Source: Macquaria australasica
Taxonomy: Eukaryota; Chordata; Actinopteri; Centrarchiformes; Percichthyidae
Length of the DNA stretch: 64,000 nucleotides
Assembly (NCBI GenBank): GCA_005408345.1
Contig: SEMN01000634.1
Coordinates: 124,001-188,000, forward strand
Reading direction: 5' to 3'
Below are positions 12,631 to 64,000 of the stretch, piece by piece (the stretch's first letter is position 1; each line of letters begins with the position of its first letter). A program made the position numbers and the translations under genes. Under the pieces are notes generated by a model, which worked only from the letters and a program-made list of their open reading frames with translations, had not been told where the DNA came from and made no database searches.

Positions 12631-13077
12631 GGCTGTTTTCACACAGAATCAGGCGTTGCGATGATTTGCCGCAGGGTTGTGCGGCGGTGTGGGAGTGTCA
12701 CATACTAACCAGCAATCCCCGCTTGAAGACTGATAAAAGCCAAGCCACTGCACGTCTTTGTGCTCCCTCGTGGCAGGGTTGAACAGCTGATGTACAGTCA
12801 TCACAGAGCCGATCGATCAGGTAAACAGTGGAATATTAAGGTAAACAGCTAATGCTTCAGTGTGCGTCTGCCGGTCTGAACGCCGGCGTGATTGGCTGCC
12901 GCAGCGTGACGTTGGGTTGCGTTTCTCCAAAAGTTGAATCTGTTTCAACTTTTTCGCTGCAGGCTGCTGCGTTTTTTTGCGGCCTGTACCGCCGCAGCCT
13001 GAACGTAGTACCCCGGTTCAAATGAATGGGAAAATCTGCGTTTTCGCTGCAGCGCCTGATTCTATGTGAATTCGGCC
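12631..13077. mobile_element. Harbinger-like MITE, 447 bp
   Basis: Terminal inverted repeats begin GGCTGTTTTCACACAGAATC (left) and GGCCGAATTCACATAGAATC (right, inverted), and both continue AGGCG(T/C)TG. Both flanks carry TAA, a 3-bp target duplication typical of PIF/Harbinger elements. The interior is GC-rich and has no transposase. Confidence 0.75.
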
Positions 13078-13083
13078 TAACAA

Positions 13084-13265
13084 GACTGTCCTCCCCAAAC
13101 ATATGGCTGTATAGGTCATCTGTGCAGCTGCTTATTACGACCCATATTTACGTTTATTTTGGCAGCGACCTCTAGTGGCCGTAGTAATTGTGACGAGACT
13201 GTCCTCCCCCAGAAATACAGCCGTATAGTTCGTCTGTTCAGCAGCTTATTACGACCCATATTTAC
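13084..13265. repeat. Direct duplication of ~65 bp, 113-bp spacing
   Basis: GACTGTCCTCCCC, then GGCTGTATAG (second copy GCCGTATAG), then CAGCTGCTTATTACGACCC occurs at 13084-13150 and again, diverged, at 13197-13265. The spacer holds a CTCF-like motif. Confidence 0.7.
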
Positions 13266-13374
13266 AACATATAAAGAGCGCCAAAGAACAAACACAGGAC
13301 TTTCACCCAGGAGACTGCTGTTCATGTCCCGTGTATTTTAACCTTGCGTAGCCTGTGTAACTCTACTTACATAA

Positions 13375-13480
13375 GTTCCGTAACTAATGTACTTCTTTTA
13401 ACCCAAACTATGATCTTTTACTAAACCTAACCAAACTGCGATCATTTCACAACGTTGACCATCTGTTTTCGTCATTTCCA
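13375..13480. repeat. Teleost dispersed repeat fragment
   Basis: TTAACCCAAACTATGATC and TACTAAACCTAACCAAAC resemble a segment common in fish repeats. Recalled from memory; low certainty. Confidence 0.35.
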
Positions 13481-15252
13481 TGACGACGAAGGTCCGGTAC
13501 GCCTATATATATGTCGTTTTGGGAGTCATTGACAAACGACCTATTCTGTCGTTTAGTTTGGAGGACTTGCTGACACCAACTCACAACAGAGTTAATCCTT
13601 ATGTAGCTCCACTAGTCTTACAAATAGTTGCTGGTTATATCAGGAAACCTTTCACACGACTCTCTGACCCCAGCATCATGTCGTCATTGTATCTGCTCAG
13701 GTTAAACTGCAGTGGCCCGACTGGATTGATGAAGGCAACTTCATCTGAATGTCATGTCATAGCAGGGGCTGCCACTAATTAGCAACCGCTCTGGTATGAG
13801 AAACCTCTCAGTAGTAGTGTTGGTGTGGTTTATTAATAAAATCTGATCAAAGCACACCAGCACAGTACTGGTGGAGTAGATTTGCTTAAAACCCAAAATA
13901 ATACATAGGAATGTTTTTTTTCCTGAACCTCAATTTTGCTTTTTTTTGCATTTAAAACCAAGATTTTATGGGCTTCAAATCTTTAAGAGCACTAGAAAAC
14001 ACAACAGCTTGGGTTTTGTTGTTATCTAATGTTAGTCTGATTATTCAAAGACCATGCCAATCAATTAGGGATATAATGTTTTCAATTGTAATTTTGGGAT
14101 ACATTTGGATTGTGGATGAATCTTGCCTTTGAGATCCGTGTGTGAAATGACTTTTTGATAATTGAACACTGGAGCAAAATAATGGGTCACGAATCCAGAC
14201 ACATAAACCTAAACCTCACTGTGTCCTGTTTTCTGACATGTCCATGATAAATGTTACCACATTTAGTTCACATCAATCCTATGTAAAAATACAAATCTCA
14301 GTAGCATGATTCAATGAAAAGAGGAAGACCTCACAACATATATAGATACATATTCATTGATTCTGTCAGTCAAGTCACATTTACCTCTTTTCAGTCTTTA
14401 TAATGCTATATGCTTTCCCGTTCCATGGCTGTTTTATTTATTTAAATTGAGAAAAAAAAAGTAAACATGAGGAAAGAGTGAGGATGCAAACAATCTAGCG
14501 TGAATGGGGAATCGGATGAAGAAACGCCAGAGCAAAACAAAGGCCTGTACGCCTCAGGATGGTGACAGGACAAAAATAGCTCAGGAGAACTGGCAGAGGA
14601 CGTCCACTGCCAGTTTCTGACCAGTTTGCCTCCAACCCTCAGCTAAAAACATGCGACAGTGCAGAGAATTATTACTGAAGCTGGTTTGCACTGTCACCTT
14701 TCCAGTATTTTCTGTAAGACCTTCGATATCTCCCAACTGAAAGAGCTGCTGTCTTCCAATTCGACACTGTTTACTGCAGATGACAAGAAATATGCACGCA
14801 ACAGAAATTAATGAGGTGCTTGAGAAAACAATGCACAGTAGTATTCAGCATTTTCATCAGGTCTGACAAAGAAACCCTGCGTGTTTAGTATGAACATAAA
14901 CTGATTTACTGGCATAAAGAGATGGAGACCTCTTTTTTTCCCTCCCAGTTTCTCTTTGGATGCCTTAAGATTTGTTAAGGCTGCGTGGGCTACAGGCTGC
15001 ATTAACTGTAAAACAGACCCGAGATGCTGTTTTAATTTGATAAACAAGGTCAAGAACAGCGAGTGAGGAGGGCACCTTGTTTAAGTTTATTAAAAGATTG
15101 TATAAAAAGGAAGGAAATGACTAAAATCTGCAGTCTGAATACAAACAGTTCAGCCTGAATAAAGACGCTTTACATTCAGTTATTTCAGCTTTGGCCAATC
15201 ATTTGAAGTTGGTCAAAATACCCAAAATACCTGGAGCAGTTTACATCAAACT

Positions 15253-15600
15253 GGGGCTGCAAAAAAACTTATTTTCACTCTCAAATAATCTGTCAATTAC
15301 TTTCTTGATTTATCTTCTGGTCCATCAAGATTTCTCAAAGCCCAAGATGACGTATTCAAATTGCTCGCTTTGTCTGACCAAGAGTCCAAAACCCAAAGAT
15401 AGTTAAATACCTTAGAAGACTAAGAAAACCAGCAAATATTAACATTAATGAGCTGAAAACAGTAATTTTCTTTGGCATTTTTACTAAAACAATACTTTAT
15501 ATTATAAAGAGTACGGTCTAGACCTGCTCTACATGAAAAGTGCGCTGAAATAACTTCTGCTATGATTTGGCGCTATATAACTGAACTGAATTTACAGCCG
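15253..15600 (+). mobile_element. GGGGCTGCAA-family copy followed by a LINE 3' tail
   Basis: GGGGCTGCAAAAAAACTTATT and AAAGCCCAAGATGACG belong to the GGGCTGCAACTAACGATT family listed at 19528. It is followed by AATAACTTCTGCTATGATTT and GGCGCTATATAACTGAACTG, a retroposon 3' tail. The join may be chance adjacency. Confidence 0.5.
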
Positions 15601-16165
15601 TGTTAGACGCTCTGTGAGGATGTACTCTCAGTGGCGATATGAACTTAATGCTCATAACAGCATGCTAACATGCTCACAATGACAATAACAACATGCTGGT
15701 GTTTAGCAGCTGGTGCAACGTTTGCCAATTAGCACTAAATACGAAGTAAAAGCTGGGGCTGAATGGAAAGTCATTTGTTTTGCAGGTATTTGGTCATAAA
15801 TCAAAGTATTGGAACAAAAAAAGAAACCCGATAATGATGCTAGATGAATGATCAGGGGATCAAAATTATTACAAAGTCAGGGGGTCACCACTGACCAAGT
15901 CAATAGGATATATCATCTGGGAACCATGAATGTCTGTACAGAATTCTGTGCCAATGCATCGAGTATGTTAAGATATTTTACAGCTTAAGAGAAAACTTTT
16001 ACCTGCTGGTGGCGCTACAGGAAAAGTCAGAGGATCGCCAAAGGCATAAGAATTTATCCTCTGGGGACCCTGAATATCTATAGGAAAAGTTCATTGCAAT
16101 CCATTAACAGCTGTTGAGATATTTCAGTGACCAACATTGCCTTCCCTAAAGCCACTAGCACGGCA
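15600..16165 (+). repeat. Teleost dispersed repeat (plus)
   Basis: Contains GCATGCTAACATGCTCACAA, AATGATCAGGGGATC and CTGTTGAGATATTTCAG, the opposite strand of the family at 7170-7830. Lies just beyond the ddb1 poly(A) signal. Confidence 0.55.
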
Positions 16166-16285
16166 AAAAATTACGTCGATTACGCCAATTTCTTGTTATA
16201 ACAGCAGAGGAGCCTGATTGTGAGGATAATAAAGGCTGAAATAAAGACAAACTGAGACTCAAGTGTTAACAGTACTAAAGCAAAG

Positions 16286-16291
16286 TTTATT
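16286..16291 (-). terminator. ddb1: Distal AATAAA poly(A) signal of ddb1
   Basis: Exact AATAAA on the minus strand about 550 nt after the stop codon, followed within 40 nt by T-rich sequence on the transcript strand. Confidence 0.45.
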
Positions 16292-16562
16292 AGAATAAAC
16301 AAAGAAAACATCACAAAGACAAAATAGCTATAAATCTATCATTTTTCCTCATTTTGTTTTTCATACAGCGTGTTTACTCCAGACTTCAATGTTAATCTTG
16401 AAAAGTGTAAATCGTTCAGATTTAAACTGTGGGGTGTAGAGGATCTGCTAACCTTCAACTGTCACAAATATCCCAGAGGATGTTTTTGGTGAAGAATATC
16501 TTCTGGGTCTTTCCTATTTATAGTCACACATTATTCCACACAGACGCAATCACACATGCGCG

Positions 16563-16583
16563 CACACACACACACACACACAC
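16563..16583. repeat. ddb1: (CA)n in ddb1 3' UTR
   Basis: About 10 CA units; transcribed as TG repeats if the distal poly(A) site is used. Confidence 0.9.
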
Positions 16584-16716
16584 TCAGACCAATGGCTTTA
16601 CTTTGGTCTTTTTGTCATCCAAACAGGGTGCTACACGCTTCGCCCAGAGACTCCACCTTCAGGGCCTCAACAGTTGACAAATCATTAAAGTCTGAAGGAC
16701 GAACATGCACACGCTG

Positions 16717-16722
16717 TTTATT
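16717..16722 (-). terminator. ddb1: Proximal AATAAA poly(A) signal of ddb1
   Basis: Exact AATAAA on the minus strand 119 nt after the stop codon. Use would give a very short 3' UTR lacking the TG repeat. Confidence 0.4.
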
Positions 16723-16840
16723 TATAATTATTTACAAATCTGCAAAACCCCAAGCCGCTTGCTTCCTCGTGGTTTTGCCCATCGTTTCCCTTCTCGGGAC
16801 CCTCCTCTCACTCAGTGGGGGGACCGGATGGTGGTCGAGG

Positions 16841-59323
<42,483 letters not shown>

Positions 59324-59402
59324 TTTCGACAACAGCAAAAGACAAACACCAGAGTAGTGTTTTAATCTCACAAAAGTGACAAAATCATTGATAATAAAGC
59401 TC

Positions 59403-59410
59403 CCGGAAGT
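59403..59410 (+). promoter_or_regulatory. ddb1: ETS/GABP site, ddb1 core promoter
   Basis: CCGGAAGT is the optimal ETS/GABPA motif, 80 bp upstream of the ddb1 ATG. Such sites usually sit at the TSS of TATA-less housekeeping genes, which fits ddb1. Confidence 0.6.
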
Positions 59411-59474
59411 GGTTAGCTGAGCCGTCTGGGCACGGAGCGTAGCGAGGTAACGGCGCCCGAGGAGCGGCGACTCT

Positions 59475-59484
59475 GGGCGGGGGA
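59475..59484 (+). promoter_or_regulatory. ddb1: GC box (SP/KLF) in ddb1 promoter
   Basis: GGGCGGGGGA matches the Sp1-type GC box inside the only clearly CpG-rich stretch of the window. Confidence 0.5.
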
Positions 59485-59494
59485 GCGCCCCCTG
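59485..59494 (-). promoter_or_regulatory. CTCF-like core in the bidirectional promoter
   Basis: The minus strand reads CAGGGGGCGC, the CTCF core; the 5' part of the motif is not matched. Candidate only. Confidence 0.35.
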
Positions 59495-60074
59495 TGTCCC
59501 GGAGGCCTGGTGGAAAGCGTCCTACCTGGAAATAACCAAATGTGCTCTAACTTTGGCAGAACACGTTGTTTGTTTATGCACAGCTGGACCTCGCCGCTCG
59601 TAGTAAGAAGCTTAATGCTGCTGTGCATTTAGTAAATAAAGGGCGATGTCAGTAAGACAGATGTCTTACTTTGATCCAACATTAAATGCTAAAATTACAG
59701 CAATATTTTCCTGCTGTAGTGAAAAGCAAATAATAATTGTTATTGGATAACCTTCACTGAATAAATGTTAAATAAAGAAATAATAATACAAAAAGGCAAG
59801 GGGTCTTCAAATAAATCTGCAGTAAGACCGTGCAATGGCAATGCAAGTTTAATAACAATAAAAGTAGAAATAATGTAGTATGTATTATTATAATGTTTTG
59901 TTTGATGTTATTGTGTTTTATTCCTAAGAGTCTGGTGTTCTTTTATTGTTGTTTGTTTTTTTTTTTTTTTACAGTGGCCTGAAAACCCTTTTGTAAATTG
60001 TTTTAGAGTTGTTGTTGCTTGGCGCTGGTCCGATATTTTCGGGCTGTTCTTGAACCCACCACCATGTGAGCACT

Positions 60075-60088
60075 GTTGCCATGGAAAC
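60075..60088 (+). promoter_or_regulatory. cfap70: RFX X-box upstream of cfap70
   Basis: GTTGCCATGGAAAC matches the X-box pattern GTNRCC-spacer-RGYAAC with a 2-nt spacer and one weak position. It lies 93-106 bp upstream of the cfap70 ATG, the usual spot for RFX control of ciliary genes (RFX2/3, often with FOXJ1). Confidence 0.75.
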
Positions 60089-60180
60089 GGGACTCGACGC
60101 GTATCCAACGCGAGAAAAAAAGAAAACGCAACCGAGGCTCAAAAGGGAAGCTAACGTTAAGTCCGTGACTTGTCTACGCA

Positions 60181-60252
60181 ATGGAGACACCTGAAAACAC
60201 CGAAGAAACAAACCTGACTGTACAAATAACTGTCACCCGTGGAAATAACCTG
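60181..60252 (+). CDS. cfap70: cfap70 exon 1 (coding part)
   Basis: 24 codons, METPENTEETNLTVQITV to TRGNNL, donor AACCTG|GTAAGC, phase 0. This ATG is the first one in frame with the conserved sequence; its context ACGCAATGG is adequate (G at +4). Confidence 0.85.
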
Positions 60253-63200
60253 GTAAGCTCGTTCAACGTCAGTTAGTGTAACAAAAGTGATGAAAGTTAA
60301 CTAACGGGTGTTCAGGTAACAGTTAGCTTACCTTTATCTGTGGTTCAGGTAAGACTGGCTGTCACTGTTTTACAGTAAAAAGCCCAGATCTTGTGTAGCT
60401 AACTGCTAAGCTGAGTACCTATTTTGAAATGAATGCCCCCCTTACAATTCACCTTAAATTGATTAACTGTTGTTGATTATAATCGTGTTCACTGTGTTAA
60501 CTGACATGAATTGGTGCATACATGTATGTTAGGCTTTTTTATTGGATGTCTCGTGGGATAATAAGTAGGTCGCTTGTATTTTTGGTTTGTTGTTGATTAG
60601 TGTGTCTTAATAATCCCACGAGGGAAGGGTCATGTGAATGATAAAACACAAAAATAAAATTATTAATTCGTTCAATTATGCCAAAGACATAGTTAGAGTT
60701 ATCTGAGCTAAGAAAATAACAAATACATTTGCGTGCAAATGTTTCACTCAGTTGTTGTTTTACTCCCCCCCCCTGTCAGTACAAGTGGTAGTATTAGTAT
60801 TAATTGTATTATTACATTCACCAGCGGGGGAAAAGTACTCAAAAACTTTTTTCAGTAACAGTTGAAAACTGGTTACTATATTTTCTAATTGCCAATTTCA
60901 CTTTTCAGAGACATCATCAAACCAGACAACTGATCAAAGAGCCATCTCTGTCCAGCTACAGGTCCCATGAGGGTTTGCCAGCATACCAATGGCTGAGACT
61001 CATGGGATATGCTTTTGACATTACGTCAAGTACATGTTACTTAAACTGGATTGGTTTACTAACTTTAATGTAATTAAAACTTATTATGTAATTTAATATA
61101 AACTTCGGATCAGGACTCATGGCTGGAAATTAAAAGACTGGCATCAGGGGCAGATAGAAACGCTGATAACATTGGAAGACTAGCTGAGGCTGAGAAGGTG
61201 TGTGTGGCTGACAGTATCCACCTAATGTAACATATTCTGTTTCTCGTCTTTTCAGCAAGGAAAAAAGTCAGACAGCTTCCAGAGTTTTCTGCAGGTCGAA
61301 GTTGATGGAATGGTTCTGGGAGAGTCAGACAAGAAGCAGTTCGATCCTGTGGAGCAGCACGTTGTCTACGACTTTACCTGCAGCTTCCACTGCCCCAGTG
61401 ACGCTCAAGCTCTAAGTAACATCGCCCATGAACCGATCATACGTAAGTTGAGTTTGAAAATGTTGTTCTGTCTCTAAACATCTGACATAACTGACAGTTG
61501 AGCTAGTTTCTGACACTGAGGTTTCTAAACATTTGGTTTCACTCTGTTTTTCAACTTTAGTCAATTGTTGTTGTTGGCTGCCAGCACCTTCTTGATAGCC
61601 ACACTTAGCTGGTTGTCAGTTGATGGCGATATTGAGGATAGCATAATTGGTAGCTTTGTTAACCATTAGACTTATTCTGTGCCGATATCCTGCCTTTACA
61701 CAGCAGTCCAGTCCCCGTGAATCACTGCCAAAAATTGAGTATAGTGACAAGTCTACTTCAGCCTAAACTGAAATAATTATCACAAATCATTGTAATAACA
61801 CTGGTGGTCATTTGCTCACTGGTGAACAAAAGCAAGGGAAGGCCTGGAGTTTTCATGCCTGTCTGTACAGTCCTCAGTTTTCACAGCACTGTTTGATGGG
61901 AGTGGTTTTGTTGTGATCAGTGACGGTGATAGAGACCCTGCCTGAGGAGAAGAAAGTTGAGGCAAGGACAGCAGTGGTGGGCCAAGCTGTGGTCGACCTG
62001 CTGCCGCTGCTAAAAGGTATACCTGTTAGAAATTATATGTTTTAATTTTGTAATAAAACAAAACCAGTGTATACCTCAATGGAATGATTTTCTCTTCTGT
62101 CTCCAGGTCAGTGCAGCTTCTCGTCCACAGTCTCACTGAATCCAGTGACCAGCTCCCTAGCCAAAGAGTCCTCCCAGGACAAGGTCGGTTGGTTAATGAC
62201 TCTACAATAATATCACTCAGTTATTGTTAGGGGCAGGGTCAAAGCTACTTTAAATAACAGAGAGGTCACATCCTCTGTATTTTTGTAGTTTACACAAGTG
62301 CCCAAGTGCAGTTTACAGTATATAGCAAAAAAGGTACACATAACATGTGTTATCTTACAATTCTATCTACGTGTTGACAAAAGATCATTGTACATGCTTG
62401 AATTACTCACTAATGAGATGTTCATGCTGCTTGACTTACTTAGGAAGTAAATTGATTCCACTTGTCAAATGATGTTTAGTTATCTGTTCTGAATTTAAAC
62501 ATAATAAACATTGTTCCTAGTTTTCCTACTAATTTGTTGGCTAAGTTCTGCCTTTGAAATTTGTTTATTTAATTTGAGTTATGTATTCTGGCTGAAAGGC
62601 TTTTTAACTATACACGCAATCAATGCTGGATTAATTTGTGTCACTTATTTTTGGTCATTTAATTAATTGCACATTTATTGAGGAATTTGAACCACTAAGT
62701 ACAATAAAAATACAAGGCAGGCCCTGCAGTATTAGCTTATTTGTGGCCTTGTCGTGTCGTTGCTCACATGGTACATATTCCTAAATAAAATTATTTTTAA
62801 CAAAGTTACCTGAATAGGAGCCCAACAGCAATTTCTTTAGTCTGTTGGCCCCCAAACAGGTTGATCCGGCCGTATCTTCAGTGAACTGCCATTCTTAAGT
62901 TCCAGACATTGCCACAAATTTAAAAAATTGTTCCTTTTCCCTGCTGGAAAGCAATTTAAAAACATTTTGCTGCTATCTGAGGCAATATGACAATATTTAG
63001 GTGAGACAATAGAGATTTGTCAATCTGTAGACTTTTTGCTATATCATATTTACTGAGGTACTATAGCTATTCCTCGCTGGTATTGAAACAGACATTCACA
63101 TGTGGTTACATTTTCACAATATGTATTTTTGTAGAAAAATTATATTTACATAATATACTGTGATATAAGATTTTATCCATATTGCCCAGTTCATCCAGAG

Positions 63201-64000
63201 AGCTAATGGCTGAAACCTTGAATAGATGGTAGTTGTTTCTTCCAGATTCCTCTATCAGTGAGCGTTTTACAGTCACAGAGCAGCAGGAATGTGGAGACAG
63301 CAGTTAGGGCCAGACAGAAGTGGGTATCCAGCCAGGTCATTTTAAAGTGGTAGAAGAAGGTAATGCCACTTGAACTCACTAGGGCTGGAACGGTTACAGG
63401 TTGGGTGAATATCAACCTGCCAACATGTCACCAAGTGACACCTTTTACTGTCGTATGGAACAGCTCTTGTAGCATTCCCATGTCTCTAATCACACTTGCT
63501 CACAGTAGGCTGCAGTACAGGTATCTCAACCATATGGACATTTGGCATGTTATGAAATAAATAGTAAAAAATTACCAATGTTTTTCCCCTCTGTCACTCA
63601 GTTTCAGTATTCACTCAGTGTATGCGGTTGTTTGGAAAAATTATATTTACATAACATAAATCATGGTTAACTAACTGTTGGGATGCTGTTCTGTCACTGT
63701 GGTGAGAGAAAAGCCAAACAAATTCCAGACTTAATTCCATGTGTACAAGAAAATGGAACTTGTTAAATAGGCCACTTAAGAAACAAAATACGTGCACACT
63801 TTAATTTAATAACGGCATCTGCAGAGAATATAATTAAACAGTTTATAAATCAAACGTGACTGTGCCTCATGATGTGACCCCCTTTAGCAGTCGACCCTGG
63901 ATGTGTGTGTCAGTGTGTCGGATCCAGTGCTGTCTGAAGCTGAACTTGCAGCCTCCAACCTGTTGAAGGTAACTGTGGAGACAGCCTACTCCGTCCCTGA
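60181..64000 (+). CDS. cfap70: CFAP70 (TTC18), cilia and flagella associated protein 70, 5' part
   Basis: Five coding exons (60181-60252, 61256-61442, 61921-62016, 62107-62183, 63888 onward) join in frame to 181 codons plus 2 nt and leave the window open. The product runs METPENTEETNLTVQ, then VTRGNNLQGKKSDSFQSFLQ, VVYDFTCSFHC, LTVIETLPEEKK, VVGQAVVDLLPLLKGQ, VSLNPV and LKVTVETAYSVP. This order matches the N-terminal part of vertebrate CFAP70/TTC18 as I know it; the C-terminal TPR repeats lie beyond the right edge. CFAP70 is an axonemal protein of motile cilia and sperm flagella linked to outer dynein arms. The X-box upstream agrees. It could be a paralogue with the same N-terminal domain, but I know none. 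All introns are GT-AG. Confidence 0.85.
60253..61255 (+). other. cfap70: cfap70 intron 1
   Basis: 1,003 bp, GT-AG, AT-rich. I see no recognisable repeat family or RNA gene in it. Confidence 0.6.
61256..61442 (+). CDS. cfap70: cfap70 exon 2
   Basis: 62 codons plus one base, QGKKSDSFQSFLQVEVDG to NIAHEPII. Acceptor CTTTTCAG, donor ATAC|GTAAGT. Looks like part of a beta-sandwich (C2-like) N-terminal domain; that reading is inference. Confidence 0.87.
61921..62016 (+). CDS. cfap70: cfap70 exon 3
   Basis: LTVIETLPEEKKVEARTAVV to LLPLLK, completing a leucine codon split C|TG. Acceptor GTGATCAG, donor AAAAG|GTATAC. Confidence 0.87.
62107..62183 (+). CDS. cfap70: cfap70 exon 4
   Basis: GQCSFSSTVSLNPVTSSLA to SSQDK, after a 90-bp intron. 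Acceptor TCTCCAG, donor GACAAG|GTCGGT, phase 0. Confidence 0.85.
62184..63887 (+). other. cfap70: cfap70 intron 4
   Basis: 1,704 bp, GT-AG, AT-rich. No coding exon, RNA gene or clear repeat seen. Confidence 0.5.
63888..64000 (+). CDS. cfap70: cfap70 exon 5 (cut by window end)
   Basis: QSTLDVCVSVSDPVLSEAEL to ETAYSVP, open to the last base. The acceptor is CCCTTTAG|CAG; because CAG follows, a tandem (NAGNAG) acceptor could drop the glutamine. An AAGGTAACT inside the exon resembles a donor, but the conserved frame continues past it. Confidence 0.8.

Larger units (their letters stand above)
1..16264. other. Intergenic flank downstream of ddb1
   Basis: No ORF here has exon-like conservation or plausible splice pairing that I recognise. 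It contains the repeats listed separately. The stretches around 5.4-7.1 kb, 7.8-9.3 kb and 13.8-15.2 kb show no feature I can name; unique conserved noncoding sequence there cannot be excluded without alignment. Confidence 0.6.
16265..16840 (-). other. ddb1: ddb1 3' UTR with two candidate poly(A) signals
   Basis: From the stop codon the transcript reads toward lower coordinates. AATAAA hexamers on the minus strand lie at 16717-16722 (proximal) and 16286-16291 (distal, followed by U-rich sequence). The distal signal gives a 3' UTR of about 570 nt, the proximal one about 140 nt. A CA/TG repeat sits between them. End position is inferred. Confidence 0.6.
59324..60180. promoter_or_regulatory. Bidirectional ddb1/cfap70 promoter interval
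   Basis: 857 bp separate the two divergent ATGs. The ddb1-proximal 59,400-59,520 is GC- and CpG-rich, unlike the AT-rich surroundings, and contains CCGGAAGT, GGGCGGGG and a CTCF-like core. The cfap70-proximal end has an RFX X-box. The middle (59,640-59,970) is AT-rich with a poly-T run. Two upstream ATGs precede the cfap70 start: ATG-TGA at 60063, and 60081, which opens a 36-codon frame overlapping the main ATG. Both matter only if transcription starts upstream of the X-box. TSS positions cannot be seen. Confidence 0.75.

Noticed and set aside
13753..13768. Another end of the TGTCATAGCA MITE
   Set aside because: Only 12 bases (TGTCATAGCAGG) match and no flanking homology is visible; could be chance.
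60063..60191. Upstream ORFs controlling cfap70 translation
   Set aside because: They start at or upstream of the X-box, which is normally not transcribed; without TSS data they are not supported.

Overview
This is nuclear DNA from a teleost fish, probably a spiny-rayed (percomorph) species. Coding sequence is split into short exons with GT-AG introns. Introns and flanks are AT-rich and carry microsatellites and dispersed repeats of the kinds found across teleost genomes. There is nothing bacterial here: no operons, no ribosome-binding sites, no long ORFs. The species and the teleost label are inferred from repeat families recalled from memory, not from a database search.

Layout. (1) 1-16,270: gene-poor flank with no recognisable gene. 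It holds a fold-back repeat (1-452), two tRNA-derived SINEs, a 21-bp minisatellite, several miniature DNA transposons and microsatellites. (2) 16,270-59,410, minus strand: a complete ddb1 gene (DNA damage-binding protein 1, the adaptor of CUL4 ubiquitin ligases). I resolved all 27 coding exons. They total 3,423 nt, giving 1,140 codons plus stop, the same length as the human protein as I recall it. Twenty-five introns are GT-AG; intron 25 is a minor-spliceosome (U12-type) AT-AC intron. Introns contain most of the repeats in the window. (3) 59,324-60,180: a short head-to-head promoter region with a GC box, an ETS site and a CTCF-like core on the ddb1 side and an RFX X-box on the other side. (4) 60,181-64,000, plus strand: the first five coding exons of a gene I identify as cfap70 (ttc18), an axonemal protein of motile cilia. 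It runs off the right edge.

How the parts fit. A ubiquitous housekeeping gene and a cilia gene are divergently transcribed from ATGs 857 bp apart. The X-box about 100 bp upstream of the cfap70 ATG is the expected control element for a ciliary gene and independently supports that identification. The most notable structural points are the AT-AC intron near the 3' end of ddb1, a 9-unit higher-order repeat in the minisatellite, a (TA)18 array caught between inverted transposon ends, a weak donor after ddb1 exon 7, and CTCF-like motifs carried by dispersed repeats. I found no undescribed multi-gene system; what is here is a conserved gene pair in a repeat-rich vertebrate setting.
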